Assembly (NCBI GenBank): GCA_015485455.1
Contig: WFTN01000433.1
Coordinates: forward strand, 1 to 8,122
DNA: 8,122 nt
Source: Planctomycetota bacterium
Lineage (GTDB): Bacteria; Planctomycetota; GCA-002687715; DRQF01
Direction: 5' to 3'
Part shown: piece by piece, positions 7,801 to 8,122 of the stretch
Layout: each line of letters starts with the position of its first letter
Numbering within the stretch: position 1 is the first letter of the stretch
Translations under genes and position numbers: made by a program
Notes under the pieces: generated by a model
Databases searched by the model: none
What the model saw: only the letters and a program-made list of their open reading frames with translations
Told to the model about the DNA's origin: nothing

Positions 7801-7887
7801 AGGTGTCATCAGGATGCAGTGGAGACGGCGGCGCCTTAGCCCCATCTCGCTGACGCCCAACAAGAACACCGCCAGCACTCGCAGCCA

Positions 7888-8122
7888 TCAATAGAGCACC
7901 AGCCTTCTTCCCTGCTCATAGAGAGTCTCCCGTGCTCGAAACGTCTTTGGCCAATGGGACGCCCCTGTTCGCTCGGCAATCTGACGACCTCGTTGAACCA
8001 GAAGAAGTGCTGCTTCGAATTCTCCACTTGCCGCATAAACAGAGGCCAAGGCGTCCAATGCCAGCAAATCACCGAGCTTAACCCGATTGAGAAAACTCTC
8101 ACCAAGAGCCACTGCAGACTTA
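7888..8122 (-). CDS. C-terminal end of a TPR-like repeat protein (5' end outside the window)
   Basis: The frame is open from the right edge of the window to a TGA at 7888, giving the last 78 codons of a longer gene. The segment DLLALDALASVYAASGEFEA followed by ALLLVQRGRQIAERTG has the small-residue and helix-helix pattern of a tetratricopeptide repeat, then a closing helix containing RARETLYEQGRRL. This kind of ending is common in large TPR proteins of Acidobacteriota and related phyla, but the catalytic or membrane part that would name the protein lies outside the window. A GTG at 8112 is in frame but has no reason to be the true start, since the frame stays open upstream. The gene is separated from narC by 322 bases and a probable terminator, so a link to nitrate respiration is not implied. 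Confidence 0.65.
   Translation of the reverse strand, partial: KSAVALGESFLNRVKLGDLLALDALASVYAASGEFEAALLLVQRGRQIAERTGASHWPKTFRARETLYEQGRRLVLY

Larger units (their letters stand above)
7566..7887. other. Non-coding leader between the TPR gene and narC
   Basis: This 322-base stretch contains no convincing gene. It is the only large gap in the window and must hold the main nar promoter and probably the end signal of the upstream gene. From the narC side outward it contains a sigma-54-like element (7604-7618), three ATCCA motifs (7637-7681), two copies of AAAGACTTA on the plus strand (7661-7669 and 7767-7775), a small hairpin (7717-7730) and a strong 8-bp hairpin (7777-7800). I found no clear sigma-70 -35/-10 pair at proper spacing and no full FNR/DNR palindrome. 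Confidence 0.7.

Noticed and set aside
7822..7849. Second GC-rich hairpin (GAGACGG... with ...CCATCTC) downstream of the TPR gene
   Set aside because: The pairing has several mismatches and no T run on either strand, so it is too weak to annotate beside the perfect stem at 7777-7800.
7581..7853. Plus-strand frame of 90 codons across the nar leader
   Set aside because: The sequence resembles no known family, it would overlap the promoter, terminator hairpin and narC start region, and its composition does not look coding.
7836..8105. Minus-strand frame of 89 codons overlapping the TPR gene end
   Set aside because: It is Trp- and Cys-rich and out of frame with the TPR-like sequence, which is the better coding frame and continues past the window edge.

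Overview
The window holds one almost complete operon for respiratory nitrate reduction, all on the minus strand, so it reads right to left. In transcription order the genes are: a membrane-anchored diheme cytochrome c (narC-like, 7565-6723), narG (6726-3067), narH (3049-1556), narJ (1553-1011), narI (1018-308), and the first 82 codons of a NarK-type nitrate/nitrite transporter (247-1), which is cut by the window edge. Upstream is a 322-base non-coding stretch (7566-7887), then the 3' end of an unrelated gene with a TPR-like C-terminus (8122-7888), also on the minus strand. No tRNA, rRNA, mobile element or CRISPR array was seen.

The genes fit together as one respiratory module. NarG (Mo-bisMGD and the FS0 cluster) and NarH (three [4Fe-4S] and one [3Fe-4S] cluster) form the cytoplasmic catalytic arm. 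NarI is the diheme b membrane anchor that oxidises quinol. NarJ is the dedicated assembly chaperone, and NarK would import nitrate and export nitrite. All recognised metal and heme ligands of NarG, NarH and NarI are present at the expected spacing, so the enzyme looks intact. NarG has no twin-arginine signal, so the active site should face the cytoplasm. The extra cytochrome in front of narG has a signal peptide, two CXXCH hemes with plausible Met ligands, and one C-terminal membrane helix. Its place at the head of the operon gives the order narC-G-H-J-I-K, which is the layout known from Thermus thermophilus rather than the Escherichia coli layout.

The genes are tightly packed. narC and narG overlap as ATGA, narH and narJ are 2 bases apart, and narJ and narI overlap by 8 bases. 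Only the 60-base gap before narK leaves room for separate control. The 322-base leader in front of narC holds a sigma-54-like -24/-12 element next to the gene, three ATCCA motifs about 20 bases apart just upstream of it, a 9-base direct repeat, and a strong 8-bp hairpin that probably ends the upstream gene. None of the leader signals can be proven by reading alone.

The source is a bacterium of moderate GC content. The narC-type layout together with the TPR C-terminus loosely suggests a deep-branching group such as Acidobacteriota or a relative, but this is a weak guess. Nothing in the composition suggests recent transfer within the window. Except for the leader and the cytochrome, this is an ordinary respiratory locus.
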